Below, piece after piece: positions 1-11,226 of a stretch of 64,000 bases of DNA. Each line of letters starts with the position of its first letter. The stretch's first letter is position 1. The notes beneath the pieces were generated by a model that saw only the letters and a program-made list of their open reading frames with translations, was not told the DNA's origin and made no database searches. The position numbers and the translations under genes were made by a program. Source of the stretch: Atherinomorus stipes (taxonomy: Eukaryota > Chordata > Actinopteri > Atheriniformes > Atherinidae); contig JALJCO010003963.1 of the NCBI GenBank assembly GCA_023101725.1, forward strand, positions 62,001-126,000. The letters run 5' to 3'.

Positions 1-680
1 TAACAACAGGCTAACTCTGGCTGGAAGTTCAAATATCTAAATTCAGAGGCTGAGATCACGATTACCTTATAAAATTATCGCATCAACTAAATTTAACAAG
101 TGGCTACAGTGTATCTCTTCCCCGGGAACAGTCATATGGCTGTCATACTGCGACATTTACATGCTAAAAACTTAGCATTCAATTTTTGCATCCTTATTTC
201 CATCATATATCACATTTACCTTGTTAGTAAAAAGAGAGCCAACTGTGGGTCCTGTTTTATTCCCAGAATGGATCGGAGCTCCCTCCAATTAAAAAAAAGA
301 AAGAAAAAAAAAAGCTGCTCGGTTGTTAACTCCCGTCTTACTCTGGTGCCGGTTTTTTGCCGAAAAATGCCCCCCTGCCGTGGGGACTGGTCAGACTCCA
401 GTTTGGTTCTCTTCGTCTCACCAGACCAAACGTCTCTTCTTTGTCTTATTACTGTGAATGCACTTCAGTGGAAGTTCCTGTTTCTCTTTATTATAATTTT
501 TATTATTTATTATTCCGCCACATTTTGTTTGCCTACTCCTCCTACACCGTTCGTGCCACATCAACCATTCAACTATCAAAGTTTTCAGCTCATTCTGGAG
601 ACTGAGGCTGTATCTCATGGTGTTTCTAACTTTATAGTTTTTGAATTATTTGCGTTTTTGTAAAATAAAATCTAGCCATC
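1..680. other. No gene seen; AT-rich noncoding sequence
   Basis: The sequence is A+T-rich with a short purine run near 290-312. A 187-codon open frame covers most of it but shows no domain, no compositional bias and no splice context, so I treat it as chance. Nothing repeated elsewhere in the window was recognised here. Confidence 0.6.
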
Positions 681-919
681 TGATTGGCTGCTGCAAAAAT
701 TCAGCCCAGCGATTGGTCAGTTTTTTTTTGCATAATTAGCTACCAAGACGCTGGAACCAAACCATTTGAAAAGTGCCCAGGCGGAAGCACCACTATAAAT
801 ACCAGCCCAAATCCTGCAGCTGTTGATGGGCTTCATTGTTGTAAGCTGTGTGCCGGCGATTGGTTTTGTTCTTATATCACTGCAGAGAGTGATAGAGAGC
901 AGAGAAGAAGAGTTGAGAT
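681..919 (+). promoter_or_regulatory. Candidate RNA polymerase II promoter and first noncoding exon
   Basis: Two inverted CCAAT boxes (GATTGG) lie at 682-687 and 711-716. A TATA box (CTATAAAT) follows at 793-800 and would place transcription start near 825. Downstream, a strong splice-donor match (GTAAGTGA) begins at 920, and an ATTAAA hexamer lies near 961. Box order and spacing fit a vertebrate TATA promoter with a short 5' untranslated exon. No downstream coding exon was found, so the transcript, if real, could be noncoding or could belong to an old LTR or other repeat. The call rests on motifs only. Confidence 0.35.
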
Positions 920-2570
920 GTAAGTGAATTGTAGCTTACATTGAAGGCTTTTCTACATTGATTAAAGCCAAATACTTCAGTTTTGTGATTAAATCTTATG
1001 TTTTTGAGTTAAATCAAGTCAAAAGTTACACTAGTCTGAAATAAGTTTTCATTTTCATTTTTAGCTTGACAGTGCATGAAAAACCAGGGGGGCGGAGTTA
1101 TTATCAGATCTCCACATATCCAGACCACAAAGCCTCCTGGGAAATATAAAAATTCAGTGGGAATTTAACGCCTTCTGATTGTTATCCTATGAATTTGATT
1201 TATTTTCTTTACTGCCTTGTTTTTGTCCACAGTCAGTGAAAGTTTATGAGAAATTCTGTAATATTTTGACATTGAACTTGTACCATGAGTGTGAAGGACA
1301 TGTATGGAGATAAATTCCCAATCGTTACTGGCTAGTATTGGCTATAGAATTTGGCAGTAACATATCGTATATGCTGTTGTAGTACTAAATGTGGTGTGAT
1401 TGTTGGTTCTTGTCAGAGAGCAAGAAATTAAAACCGCTGGTCAATGGTTGATGCGCATTGGCCATTTAATCCTGTGTGTACGCAGGGTTAAACTTTAAGG
1501 TGTCACATGGTTATATTACAACATGATGCTATGATGCTATGCTCTCTCTTCACCACCACCTCCTGTCTTCCCTTGCAGTGGAGCATAGCCTTTCTTTCTG
1601 TTGTCGTATATTTTACAAACCTATATGCTCAAATGTGACCGGCAGCATGGCCTCCAGAGTCACAACAAAATAGCCGTCTCCCATTGAGTGATAGGGGTCA
1701 TAATGTATTGAGTGTTTACCTGGTTGAGCTTGATTTGTGAGGTCCAGTCAGCATCATTCTAGCATTCTAGTTTCAGCTTATAACATGTAATGCCATTTTC
1801 AGTCATTGTTTTATTCTTCAAGGTGTTTTCACATCTACACATCCCAGTTTAACGGCTTCAGCATTGGTGCATTCACAGCGCTGTTATGTAATAACAGCAC
1901 TTTTCTAGTTGGAGTCTGAGTTGGGGTTTGAGAGGCACCTGTTCTCCATCTTTTAGCAGCAGCAGTGTTGTCTCGGCACGTGCGGACCTGCGGTGGTGGA
2001 ATACACGACACCGATGCAGCAAGATGAATGAGAATGCGCAGCTCGTCTCCCCCACAAGCGCCCCCTAGAGGCTTCCTACCTGAAACTCTCGAGTTGAGCA
2101 GAAACAGTATCAGAGACACCACAGTGAAGAAAGATCAGCTCATTCTACACATCAGGCAGCTGTTAGAGCAGGTGGAGGAAAGAAAAGATGGCTGTTAACA
2201 TTTAAACTTGTGTAATGCACCTTTAAGCTGTACAGTAAAAAATGAACTGGTATCTCAGTGCTGTTCATCAGTGGAAGAAGTAGAAGATTACAGGAAACAA
2301 ACAGCATTTTCTCATAATTAACTTTAATGATGGCTGAGAGAACCAGATACTTCATTCCCAGATTAATCACGTTGTGAACCGTTGTCAGTAAGTTTTATAA
2401 AAACCAACCAAACACGTTCTTTCAAGCCGAGGCTGAAAATAACAGCAGCTGGTGCACACACTGTTCTCTTAGAAGTTGCATAAGCTTTGTTATGAAATCA
2501 GCAGAGGGAGCAAACTTCAAGCTCATCTCACTAACACAAAGAGCTCCCATCACCCGGGAAGCTCAAAGTG
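920..2570. other. No gene seen
   Basis: There are no convincing exons on either strand. The sequence TGCACCTTTAA near 2217 resembles the end of the TTAA-flanked elements found elsewhere in this window, but I found no matching left end. A 95-codon minus-strand frame at 1835-2122 shows no recognisable motif. Confidence 0.5.
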
Positions 2571-2592
2571 CACACGCACACACACACACACA
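2571..2592. repeat. (CA)n microsatellite
   Basis: A short run of CA dinucleotides with one CG interruption, typical of vertebrate genomes. Confidence 0.85.
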
Positions 2593-3835
2593 TCCCAGTC
2601 CAGCGCTTCATCTCCACATGAAGCTGTTTGCTGTTGTTGTTTTCATCCCTCTGCTGTGCACGGCTGCTCCACTCTCTCATACTTTAATAAGTCCAGCATT
2701 GCTGTTCCCGTCTCTCCTCCTGTGTTCTGCTGTTTCTGCCTCCACACAATCAGCAGCTGGCTTTCCTCTGCAGATCTTCACCAGCCCTGCTCTGCAGCAC
2801 CACGGCCTCTCCTAATTGCCGTGGACTCTCTCCTCACCAGCCTGCTTCTGTCTTGAAAAAGAGTCTATGTTTGTAGCTGCCTCTTCAGCTTTTATCTATA
2901 TTTTAAGCCACACACAAGGTGTAGAGTCGGCCTGGAGCTTGTTACAGGGCCCACGGCTGCATAATTCATGAGCAGGAGCTGCCTGCTGCAGCGGCTAAAT
3001 AAAAGATCTGCCAGCAGCGGATGGCAGGACGGAGCCGAGCGCTACCTGGCCGGCCACCTGTGTGTGCACGCCGCTGTGTGTCTGTTTGTGGCAGGAGTGT
3101 GTTTTCATCACAGCCCCGGAGGTGAGATCAATACTGGAGTGTATGACATACCCAGAAGTGTGCGTCCTTCATGCACACTCACTCTCCACAGTTCACACTG
3201 AGCTGAGTGATGGTTGCTGATCTGTGCATTAAACATCCTGTTGTCTTTACATGAAGTAGTGCAGCAGAAAACGTCTTCATGTGCTGTCGTGTCCTCCTCT
3301 GCGCATCTCATTTTTCTATCCACCAATTTTCCTTCTGTCTCAGAAAAGTCTGCATGAAGCAAAAAAAAAGAAAAAAAACAGACTTTTTTTGTCTCCAGTA
3401 GCAACAACTCCAGTATGCTCGGAAAAAAGGGAACAAAACAAAGATTGTCAATATATCTACCTTTAAACAAGAAAAGCTCTGAACATTTCACTCCTCAGCT
3501 CTCGCAGCTGTTGCTAGTCCAGTTTCCATCACAGTTCTCCGCAAAACAAACACGTTAACATTCCAACTAAGTACAATTACAATTCGCTCTTACCCCGCCA
3601 CTCATGAAATCTCATCGCCACTTTCAGGAGGTGGAGACGCATTTAGGAGCTGCCGCTGCTCCTCATCATGGGCCTCATTTATAAAACCTGCGTAGGAAAC
3701 AAGGGGCAAACTCCACTGGTGCGAAAAGTGTGAAACCAGGATGTGAAGTCTTTAATTGTAATTATTTCTGCATCCACTAGGGGCTCGAATACAGAGCAAA
3801 TCCCCACTGACTCTGATGTTAAAAAGACCAACTTC
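2593..3835. other. No gene seen; one transposon-end-like fragment
   Basis: This is mixed-composition noncoding sequence. Near 3671 the words CCTCATTTATAAAAC and GCGTAGGA match the left end of the Harbinger-like copies at 17.35 and 37.29 kb, so a degraded end of that family may lie here. No partner end was found. Confidence 0.45.
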
Positions 3836-3933
3836 ACAGCAGAAATAAACATCAGGAATAAACATGTTTACAGCAGAAATAAACACATTTACAGCAGGAA
3901 CAAACAAGCTTACAGCAGAATAAACATGTTTAA
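3836..3933. repeat. 22-bp tandem array, left part
   Basis: Variants of a roughly 22-bp unit built around the palindrome AAACATGTTT and the word CAGCAGAAATAAAC are repeated about four times. The same unit continues at 4929-5180, so the two stretches look like one array split by an insertion. Confidence 0.75.
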
Positions 3934-4928
3934 AGGAGCTGTGTCAGCTTTTCAAATGTTCCAAAAGTCAAATACAGGCATTTATAAGCTAAATATGTTC
4001 CCATCGCTACAACAAACTAATTTGGTGATTAATATTAGTATTTTTATGCATCTAATTTCCAACACAGAAGTAAGATGGCTGACTGCCCTGAACCACGAAG
4101 CTCTCAACCAACTGCAACATGTTTCACGCCCATTTCATGACATTGTCCCGGAAGAAACACTTATTCTGAAGGGTCACAGAATTGTCTGTAGCACTGGCAC
4201 CGGCAGCTCACATGGACGTTATTTGTAAACATTGATGGATAATCGGACTCCGATCGACGGGATAAAATAGAGCAGCCTGTTATGGAGCTGTATGCTCAAC
4301 CCAGAGTCTGATATGAAGTTTGAAGTACACATAGTACCACTGAAGTACCACAGAGACTCCTGACAAGTAAATTAGCAAACAAATCATAGGCTAACAGTTA
4401 GCATTGAGCTGAGAGATGTGTTTCACTCACCGGTGTTGTTGTCTGTCCATGAGGCATTTATATAGTAGGAACTGCGTCAGGTTTCAGAAGTAATCCCCGA
4501 GAAAAAAAAAAAGACTTTACTGACCGAGATTCGTGAAGTTGTCAGGAGTGAAGTTCACACACAAAGTTGAGGTTTGTTTTCTGCTCCTGAAGTTATAATC
4601 CAACCACTTCTGACAAGTCGATTCATCCAGTACAACACATAAACTTCCACGCTGAATGCAACCACATTTTTCCCAACTTGCCGTCCTCTAGAGCTTAAAG
4701 AAAAAACCAAACAAAAAACAACTTTTGTCCTGAACTCTGGATCAAACGTCTGTTAGCTGATGGCTCGTTGCGTATACCGGTGTCAGTCAGTTATGTTAAG
4801 GAAGCTACAGCTTGGCCTGAATATACTCAAATTTGCACAAATGAAGAAAAAAATGACTTTTTATGAGGAAATGACACAGTAACATGCGGAAAAGCTCTTA
4901 AAAATAAATTTTTTATGATAGGGCTCGT
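3934..4928. mobile_element. TTAA-flanked DNA element splitting a tandem array
   Basis: The element is flanked by TTAA at 3930-3933 and 4929-4932. Its ends form weak inverted repeats (AGGAGCTGTGTCAG against ACGAGCCCTATCAT, 9 of 14 matching). Its left 290 bp recurs at about 32521-32818. It encodes no recognisable protein. TTAA target duplications are typical of Kolobok and piggyBac transposons; the terminal AGG is more Kolobok-like, but the superfamily is inferred. The flanking sequence is the same 22-bp array on both sides, which supports insertion into a pre-existing array. Confidence 0.55.
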
Positions 4929-5180
4929 TTAAAACAGAAACAAACATGTTTACAGCAGAAACAAACATGTTTACAACAGAATAAACATGTTTAAAACAGG
5001 AATAAACATGTTTACAGCAGAAACAAACATGTTTACAGCAGAAACAAACATGTTTACAACAGAATAAACATGTTTAAAACAGGAATAAAAATGTTTACAG
5101 CAGAATAAACATGTTTATAACAGGAATAAACATGTTTACAGCAAAAATAAACACGTCTAAAGTAGGAATAAAAAATGTTT
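4929..5180. repeat. 22-bp tandem array, right part
   Basis: About eleven imperfect copies of a unit such as CAGAAACAAACATGTTTACA. Variation is mostly AAACA versus ATAAACA and GTTTACAG versus GTTTAAAA. This is the larger remnant of the array that also lies at 3836-3933. Confidence 0.85.
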
Positions 5181-5790
5181 ACAGCCTGGTTCAAACATCA
5201 TTTTAGGTTTAATAGGTCAAGTTTACCTTCATGTCAACTGTGAGGGGGGTGACTTTTTTTTATAACTCATACGTTTAGATGTTATTTATTGAAATTACAC
5301 ATAATTAAGAGCGTGTCCTTTTGACTGACATGCGGCAAGCCAGAAGCCCGGCCGGTGGCCAGTTAGCTCCTTGTTTGTTCTCAGTAAAGTCTCAGTCTGC
5401 AGCAAAGTAGCACAACGGCAGTTTTTAGTCAGATAATAGCAAGTCTAAGCGTGTCTTACCTTTACCTTACCTTTATGCTTAGGGGGCTAATCTTTGTTAG
5501 CTCCTCTGAGTTTCGAGTTAGCTCAGTGAGCGTTTAGCCCAGAATACTTCAGCTGTCAATCATTTGCCTGCAGTTTGGAGCGGCCTTGTGTTTGCCCATT
5601 TTAGTCATTTCCGGGAGTGACAACACACGTGACACAGCAAGATGGCGACAGTGGGACACGCCCAACTGGCTTAATTTTTTTGCTCTTCAGAAACCAACGT
5701 GTGACGTAGTGGAAGGTTCTTCCCTCTCTATTAACGGTCTATACTGTTTCCATTTATAAATCAGAATCAACTGTGAACTTAATTGCGTAT
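5181..5790. other. No gene seen
   Basis: This is noncoding sequence with no recognised domain, repeat or inverted ends. Confidence 0.5.
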
Positions 5791-5792
5791 CC

Positions 5793-5886
5793 TACAGCTT
5801 TCCTGTCTCACCTCCACTCTGTCACCCTGCAGGTCAGTCATGGACCTGAACACAGCCTCATCTCCCCTCCACATCAGGACATCCTC
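5793..5886 (+). pseudogene. L2-like LINE fragment left of an inserted element
   Basis: The segment contains the words CATGGACCTGAACACAGCC and CACATCAGGACATCCT, which recur at 8206-8252 at the start of a longer L2-like LINE fragment. It stops exactly where the inverted-repeat element begins. It is therefore either the 5' part of the interrupted LINE with a local duplication, or a second LINE copy. It has no function as it stands. Confidence 0.55.
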
Positions 5887-6490
5887 ACCCTGTGTTCACA
5901 TCGGACGCAAATAAAATTATTCGCGCAAATGAATTACATGTTAAGTCAATGTACAGATGCGAATAGATGTGCGTTTGCTTAGGGCGGCGCATTTGACATG
6001 AATTTGCAGCGCGACAAGCCCCAAATACATGTTTTACTTGTGCGAATAAAGCGTTTTATTCACGCAAATAGAGCATATTTTGCCTGTTTGCTCGAGATGA
6101 AAAAAGTTGAACTCGAGTTTTTTATACGCGCGAACAATATGAGCCCCATCATTGAAAATGAGACGTGATGTGAACGGACCGGCGCTCTGCAGCTTGCTGC
6201 TCTCGTCTATAGTAAGAATAGAAAAGCGCTTTTAACGGATAAAATCACAAAGTGCTGCACACAAAAGCGGTGGAATAATACCATGAATTTAGGACTGAAA
6301 ACCCGAGGTCAGACAAGACCTCATAAACCTGCAGCTGCAGATCTCTGCAGCCGGCATTTGACGGGATGAAACGTCACAAAGCTGACACTCTGCAGCGGGA
6401 ACAGAGAACCTGTAGTTCCCGGAGGAAGATGCAGCTCTGTCCTCACTACCGAAATAAACTGAGTTCGTTGGTTATCAAACGTCAATATGA

Positions 6491-7142
6491 GTCTCAGACT
6501 AGTGTAGTATTCAGTTTGGTCTCAGACTGGTGTAGTATTCAGTTTGGTCTCAGACTAGTGTAGTATTCAGTTTGGTCTCAGACTGGTGTAGTATTCAGTT
6601 TGGTCTCAGACTGGTGTAGTATTCAGTTTGGTCTCAGACTGGTGTAGTATTCAGTTTGGTCTCAGACTAGTGTAGTATTCAGTTTGGTCTCAGACTGGTG
6701 TAGTGTTCAGTTTGGTCTCAGACTAGTGTAGTATTCAGTTTGGTCTCAGACTGGTGTAGTATTCAGATTGGTCTTAGACTGGTGCAGTATTCTGTTTGGT
6801 CTCAGACTAGTGTAGCATTCAGTTTAGTCTCAGACTGGTGTAGTATTTAGTTTGGTCTCAGACTGGTGTAGTATTCTGTTTGGTCTCAGACTAGTGTAGC
6901 ATTCAGTTTAGTCTCAGACTGGTGTAGTATTTAGTTTGGTCTCAGACTGGTGTAATATTCAGTTTGGTCTCAGACTGGTGTAGTATTCAGTTTGGTCTCA
7001 GACTGGTGTAGTGTTCAGTTTGGTCTCAGACTGGTGTAGTGTTCAGTTTGGTCTCAGACTGGTGTAGTATTCAGTTTGGTCTCAGACTAGTGTAGTATTC
7101 AGTTTGGCCTCAGAATACTACTGGTGTAGTATTCAGTTTGGT
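6491..7142. repeat. 28-bp minisatellite, about 23 copies
   Basis: The unit contains CAGACTGGTGTAGTATTCAG followed by TTTGGTCT. Copies differ mainly at CTAGTG versus CTGGTG, GTATT versus GTGTT, and TTTGG versus TTTAG. It lies wholly inside the inverted-repeat element at 5887-8180. Confidence 0.93.
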
Positions 7143-7163
7143 CACTAGATGACTCCAGTAAAT

Positions 7164-7420
7164 GGTAAATGGACTGTAATTATATAGCGCTTTTCCAGTC
7201 ATACTAACCGCTCAAAGCGCTTTACACTACATATCACATTCACCCAGTCGCACACACAATCACACACACATTCATACCCCGATGAGCACATCGGGAGGCA
7301 ACTTGGGGTTCAGTGTCTTGCCCAAGGACACTTCGGCATGTAGTCTGGGGAAGCCTGGAATCGATCCCTCAACCCTCCGGTTGAAAGACGACTGCTCTTC
7401 CACCTGAGCTACAGCCGCCC
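7164..7420 (-). mobile_element. tRNA-derived SINE, copy 1
   Basis: Read on the minus strand, the element begins GGGCGGCTGTAGCTCAGG. It shows an RNA polymerase III A box (TAGCTCAGGTGG, near 7400-7411) and a B box (GGATCGATTCC, 7357-7367), as in a tRNA head. The rest is a tRNA-unrelated body ending in the AGCGCTATATAA region and TTTACC. A second copy lies at 14236-14480 in the same orientation. The flanks share CAGTA, a possible short target duplication. Confidence 0.75.
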
Positions 7421-8180
7421 AGTACCAGGAGTTCAGCCTCAGCTGATGTAAACAAACACTCGCTCTGTGTTGTGATCCAAAGTATGAAAGCAGCAGGAAA
7501 GCGGTCAGTTAGGAGTTATGTTTAATCAGCTGGATAAAGTCTGAGAGGTGGAGGCGAGACAACGGCATCGGCTCATTAAACTGAGCTACAATAGCTAGCT
7601 TACTGACAGCAGCCACGTTCTTTAGCTGAAAGTTGTTGGAAGTTTAGCTGAAAGCGCTAACTAGCTACATCTAGCTTACTCACCGAGGGCAGATGGACAG
7701 ATGCTCAGCAGCTGGAATACAGCACCTGTAGTTTGTATCCTGGAGGGATATACAGCACCGATCCTCCCCGACAGATCATCAAACTGAGGGGGGAGGGGAT
7801 CATACAGTCTTACCTCCTGGATCAGATGATGAAATTCACAGAGCTCCTAGACCTCTGGAGAATCTGGTCGACACAAACACGACGGCGTCTTTGGTTCTCT
7901 GACTTCCAAAGCAGGTACAACGCTGCAACTCTCTCAAACTACTAAAATAACCAGGTTCTGCCATGTTCACCTGACTGAGGTGACTGACGGGTGACAAACC
8001 ACCATCCCCCACTCCAGAAAGTTAACCTGACGCGCGAATGAAGCGTCTTATTTGCGCATATCATACGCTCCATTAACACAAAAAAAAAAAGAAAAAAAAT
8101 CAAGCGGGTAAACATTCAGCATTCACGCGTTGAAATCTAGGCGCATATGCGGATGGAGGCGTCCGGTGTGAACACAGGGT

Positions 8181-8815
8181 AAGACTCTTTCTGTCTCCAC
8201 CTCACTCATGGACCTGAACACAGCCTCCTCTGTCTCCACATCAGGACATCCTGAGACCTCCTCTGCCTCCACCTCCAGCCTGACTGTCTCCTGTGACCAG
8301 GTCAAGAAACAACTGGAGAAACTGAACCGGAACAAGGCTGCAGGTCCAGATGGTGTCAGTCCCAGAGTTCTCAAGACCTACTCAGAACAACGTTGTCCGG
8401 TTTTCCAGCACCTTTTTAACACCTTATTTTGATCCAGAGCCTAAAAAACTTCAACCAGCTGGACCAGATGACTACAGACCAGTTGCACTGGCATGTCACA
8501 TCATGAAAGTCCTGGAGAGACTCTTACTGGCTCACCTCAACAAGCAAGTGAACACGTTTCAGGATCCATTACAGTTCACATATGGTAATGGGCTTCAACA
8601 CTATTCAGCCTGCTTTGCTATGTGAGAAGCTCCATAACTTCCAGGTGGATCCTCCACAACCACCTGGATTTACGACTACCTAACAAACAGAACACAGTTT
8701 GTGAGACTGAAAGATTGTGTGTCTGAGATGGTGATCAGCAGCACTGGAGCACCACAAGGGACTGTACTCTCACCATTCCTCTTTACACTGTACACCTCAG
8801 ACTTCAGTTGTGGGG
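8181..8815 (+). pseudogene. L2-like LINE reverse transcriptase fragment
   Basis: Several typical non-LTR reverse-transcriptase segments appear in order on the plus strand: NKAAGPDGVSPRVLK (near 8329-8373), DDYRPVALACHIMKVLERL (near 8467-8523), DPLQFTYGNG (near 8562-8591) and GAPQGTVLSPFLFTLYTSDF (near 8747-8806). They lie in different frames separated by deletions, and the catalytic YADD block is missing because the fragment ends before it. This block order and wording are characteristic of the L2/CR1 group. The 5' part borders the inverted-repeat element at 8180. Confidence 0.85.
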
Positions 8816-9319
8816 CGTATCAGTGATAGACAAGAAGCCGAGTACAGGGAACTGGTCAGTCAGTTTGTGAAATGGTAACAGTATTGTTTTGAAACGCCAG
8901 ACCTCTCTTCCTCAGTAATACAGTTGGGTCCGGTGATGATATGGAGCTTTACCCGGAGACCACGTTGACTTCATTTTGATTGGCTACACCTTATTTGGCT
9001 ATGACCTTATTTGGAGAATCTAGGTCAAGCTACGGTCGGAGTTTGCTAAAGGCTAACTGCTAGCAACATGGGCACTTCAGACAGTGAGCTACGTTTATCA
9101 GACAAGACAGCATTTAGAAAATAAATAAACTTACAGGTAATGACAAGGTTGTGGCCCCCTCCCTCAGTGTTGCTGCAGAAGTTTTCTTTTAAATCCATTT
9201 GTTTGAAAACCCAGACCTGACTGCACAGAAGTTACTACTAGCTCCATACACGAAGCTGAATCAGACAGGGAGGGGAGGGGGGAGCGGACGGTGCATAAAC
9301 CGTTAGGAGAGAGAGAGGA

Positions 9320-9340
9320 GGGGGGGGGGGGGGGGGGGGG
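9320..9340. repeat. 21-bp G homopolymer
   Basis: An uninterrupted poly-G run inside the TTAA-type element. The second family copy also has a G-run at the same place (about 44393-44421). Confidence 0.9.
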
Positions 9341-9381
9341 CGCTGTTTACTTGATAGTGTGCTCTTATTGGAGCAATTAAA

Positions 9382-9522
9382 TTACGTAGAATGATGGAAC
9401 AACGTAGAATGATGGAACTACGTAGAATGATGGAACTACGTAGAATGATAGAACTACGTAGAATGATGGAACTACGTAGAATGATAGAACTACGTAGAAT
9501 GATAGAACTACGTAGAATGATA
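9382..9522. repeat. 18-bp minisatellite inside the TTAA-type element
   Basis: About eight copies of AACTACGTAGAATGATGG and close variants, each with the palindrome TACGTA. The copy at 44.0 kb has about one unit and the copy at 54.8 kb about nine, so unit number varies between family members. Confidence 0.9.
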
Positions 9523-9700
9523 AGCTGCTGTCTGATTCAACTGTTTCTGAGCAGAGAGACAAAGCTGACAGACCATAAACAGGAACTTTGATTCTCACTC
9601 TGACATTCACATGACCTCATCAGTGCACAACAGATCATATTATACACCCAAAACCCCTGAAAAGTGAAATTTGATGTCATGGCACCTTTAAAGTGCAACA

Positions 9701-10372
9701 GGGAATCTGTCAGGATTGCCCCTGCTCACTTTTATTTTTTATTTTAGCTGCAGAGTTATTGGCTGTTATTCTTAAGGAATAGCCAAGATATTGAGCCATT
9801 GAATGTATCTGGTTTTCCTCTGATAATAACTCAGCTCGCTGATGATACCATTATTTTTCTGAAAGATGAAAAAAAGATCGCCTTTGTTGTAAATAAGATA
9901 AAAAAAAAAGTTTTTCTAGAGCCTCTGGATTATAGTTAAACTTAAAAAAAAAGATGTGAACAAAAATAATGGGAAATGAGATACCGAAGTCTTGTAAGGT
10001 ACTGTACTTGGGATACTTGACAGGGGATGTAATATTAAAAGAGGATCATTATTTAATCAAAATACTGTTAGTGAGAAGTCAATAACTAGATTGTGGTACA
10101 ACCCAACACCCAGACTGTGGATCAGTGGACGTGCACTGTGAAGGAAATTCATGTAATGGAGGGAGTTACACACAAACTGAGATTGCAAGAGCCACAATTA
10201 ATAGCAAATGGGAGAAATGGACAAGTTAAAGGAGACAGGAAGAGGATCCCACCACCACCTTTTTACTACCAGACAACATTGACGTTGATTCATCTCATTG
10301 TTGAACACTTGTGAATGTTACACCTTTCCACTGTAACTGTTAAAGAAAACCTTAATAAAAAATAAGTTTTAA
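9701..10372 (+). pseudogene. L1/Tx1-type LINE fragment (reverse transcriptase core and C-terminal end)
   Basis: At 9701-9935 the plus strand reads LADDTIIFLKDEKK, a reverse-transcriptase active-site block of the L1/Tx1 type, preceded by a degraded PAHFYFLF segment. At about 10080-10210 a different piece reads VKEIHVMEGVTHKLRLQEP, which resembles the extreme C-terminus of fish L1/Tx1 ORF2 proteins, and an AATAAA-like tail follows near 10353. The middle of ORF2 is therefore deleted, or two copies are fused. Stops and frameshifts are frequent. Confidence 0.7.
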
Positions 10373-10414
10373 AAAATGTGAGTTAATGTCAATACACAAT
10401 TTTCAATAAAGCAC

Positions 10415-11226
10415 CTTACATGGGATTCCAGTGAAAGAAGAAGTAAAATATTTAGGCGTGACCATAAGAAAGGACTATAAGGAAAGAAAAGATTTGAATA
10501 TTTTGCCTTTCATAAAGAAAAGTAAATGCATTCTTAATTCCTGGCTACAAAGAGATATGTCCATTTTTTGTCTAATTTTGATTACCAAAGTGGAGGCACT
10601 CTCCAGCTTTCTGTTTACCCATCTCTGATCACTTAATCAAATCAATTAATCAAACAAATTATATTTTTTTATCTGGAAAAACAAACATTATCTGAGAAAT
10701 GATGATATTGTTAAAACATACAAGGAAGGAGGCTTAAATGTAATAGACTACGATGCAGTGAATGGGATGATAAAACCTAACTGGTTGAAAGAAATTATTT
10801 AAAAAAAAAATGGAAATGGGTTTTTAGTATAATATCCCCTTTAAAATATTTGAGAAGTGTGGTGGCAAAGATTTTTTATTAAGATGTGATTTTTGCATTA
10901 CCAAACTACCCATCCAATTATCTAAATTCCATCAGCAGGTCCCACAATACTGGAAACTGATGCAACATCATAATTTTACTCCTCACACTGTTCCTATCTG
11001 GAATAACAGGTGGATCTTTTCAAGAAGAAAATCCTTGTTTTGCGGTGACTGGGTGGACAGAAGTGTTTGGTTGATTATTCGTCTAATGGATCTTGGGGGA
11101 AATTTTTTCGTTTACAATGACTTTGTTCAGAAATTTAATGTCAATTGTACCAAACAACGGCACCCAGCGGTGATAAAAGCCATTCCACCAGGCATGGTAA
11201 ACCTTGTCTATAGACAGGGACACAGT
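10415..11226 (+). pseudogene. L1/Tx1-type LINE ORF2 fragment, 5' of the inserted element
   Basis: The plus strand encodes VKEEVKYLGVTIRKD (from about 10431), then ILNSWLQRDMSIFCLILITK, FIWKNKHYLRN and QVPQYWKLMQHHNF. These are the thumb and connector blocks that follow the reverse-transcriptase core in fish L1/Tx1 elements. The 11000-11220 segment (TVPIWNNRWIFSRRKSLF onward) continues in the same frame until a Harbinger-like element interrupts at 11227. The matching downstream part resumes at 12572. Confidence 0.75.

Larger units (their letters stand above)
5887..8180. mobile_element. 2.3 kb DNA element with 22-bp terminal inverted repeats
   Basis: The left end ACCCTGTGTTCACATCGGAC and the right end, read on the minus strand, ACCCTGTGTTCACACCGGAC match with one difference and continue for two further bases (GC). 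The ends are at 5887-5908 and 8159-8180. No clear target duplication is visible. The subterminal regions are rich in GCGAATA and CGCAAAT words. The interior carries a 28-bp minisatellite (6491-7142) and a SINE (7164-7420) and encodes no transposase I can recognise, so it is non-autonomous. The superfamily is unassigned; the end sequence would suit a Harbinger-type element. Confidence 0.7.
8880..9687. mobile_element. TTAA-type non-autonomous DNA element, copy 1
   Basis: The right end is ATGTCATGGCACCT followed by TTAA at 9688-9691. Large parts of this sequence recur at 44015-44641 and 54780-55268, with the same order of blocks: AGACCACGTTGACTTCATTT, a G-run, an 18-bp array, then a conserved 3' part beginning AAGCTGCTGTCTGATT. 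No left-end inverted partner was found, so the left border is approximate. The TTAA flank and AGGTGCCATGACAT end suggest a Kolobok-type element. Confidence 0.6.

Noticed and set aside
100..663. 187-codon frame as a gene
   Set aside because: No domain, no conserved motif, and length is within chance for AT-rich DNA with few stops in one frame.
7164..7420. True tRNA gene on the minus strand
   Set aside because: A and B boxes are present, but the arms do not pair into a cloverleaf and the sequence continues into a SINE body found again at 14236-14480.
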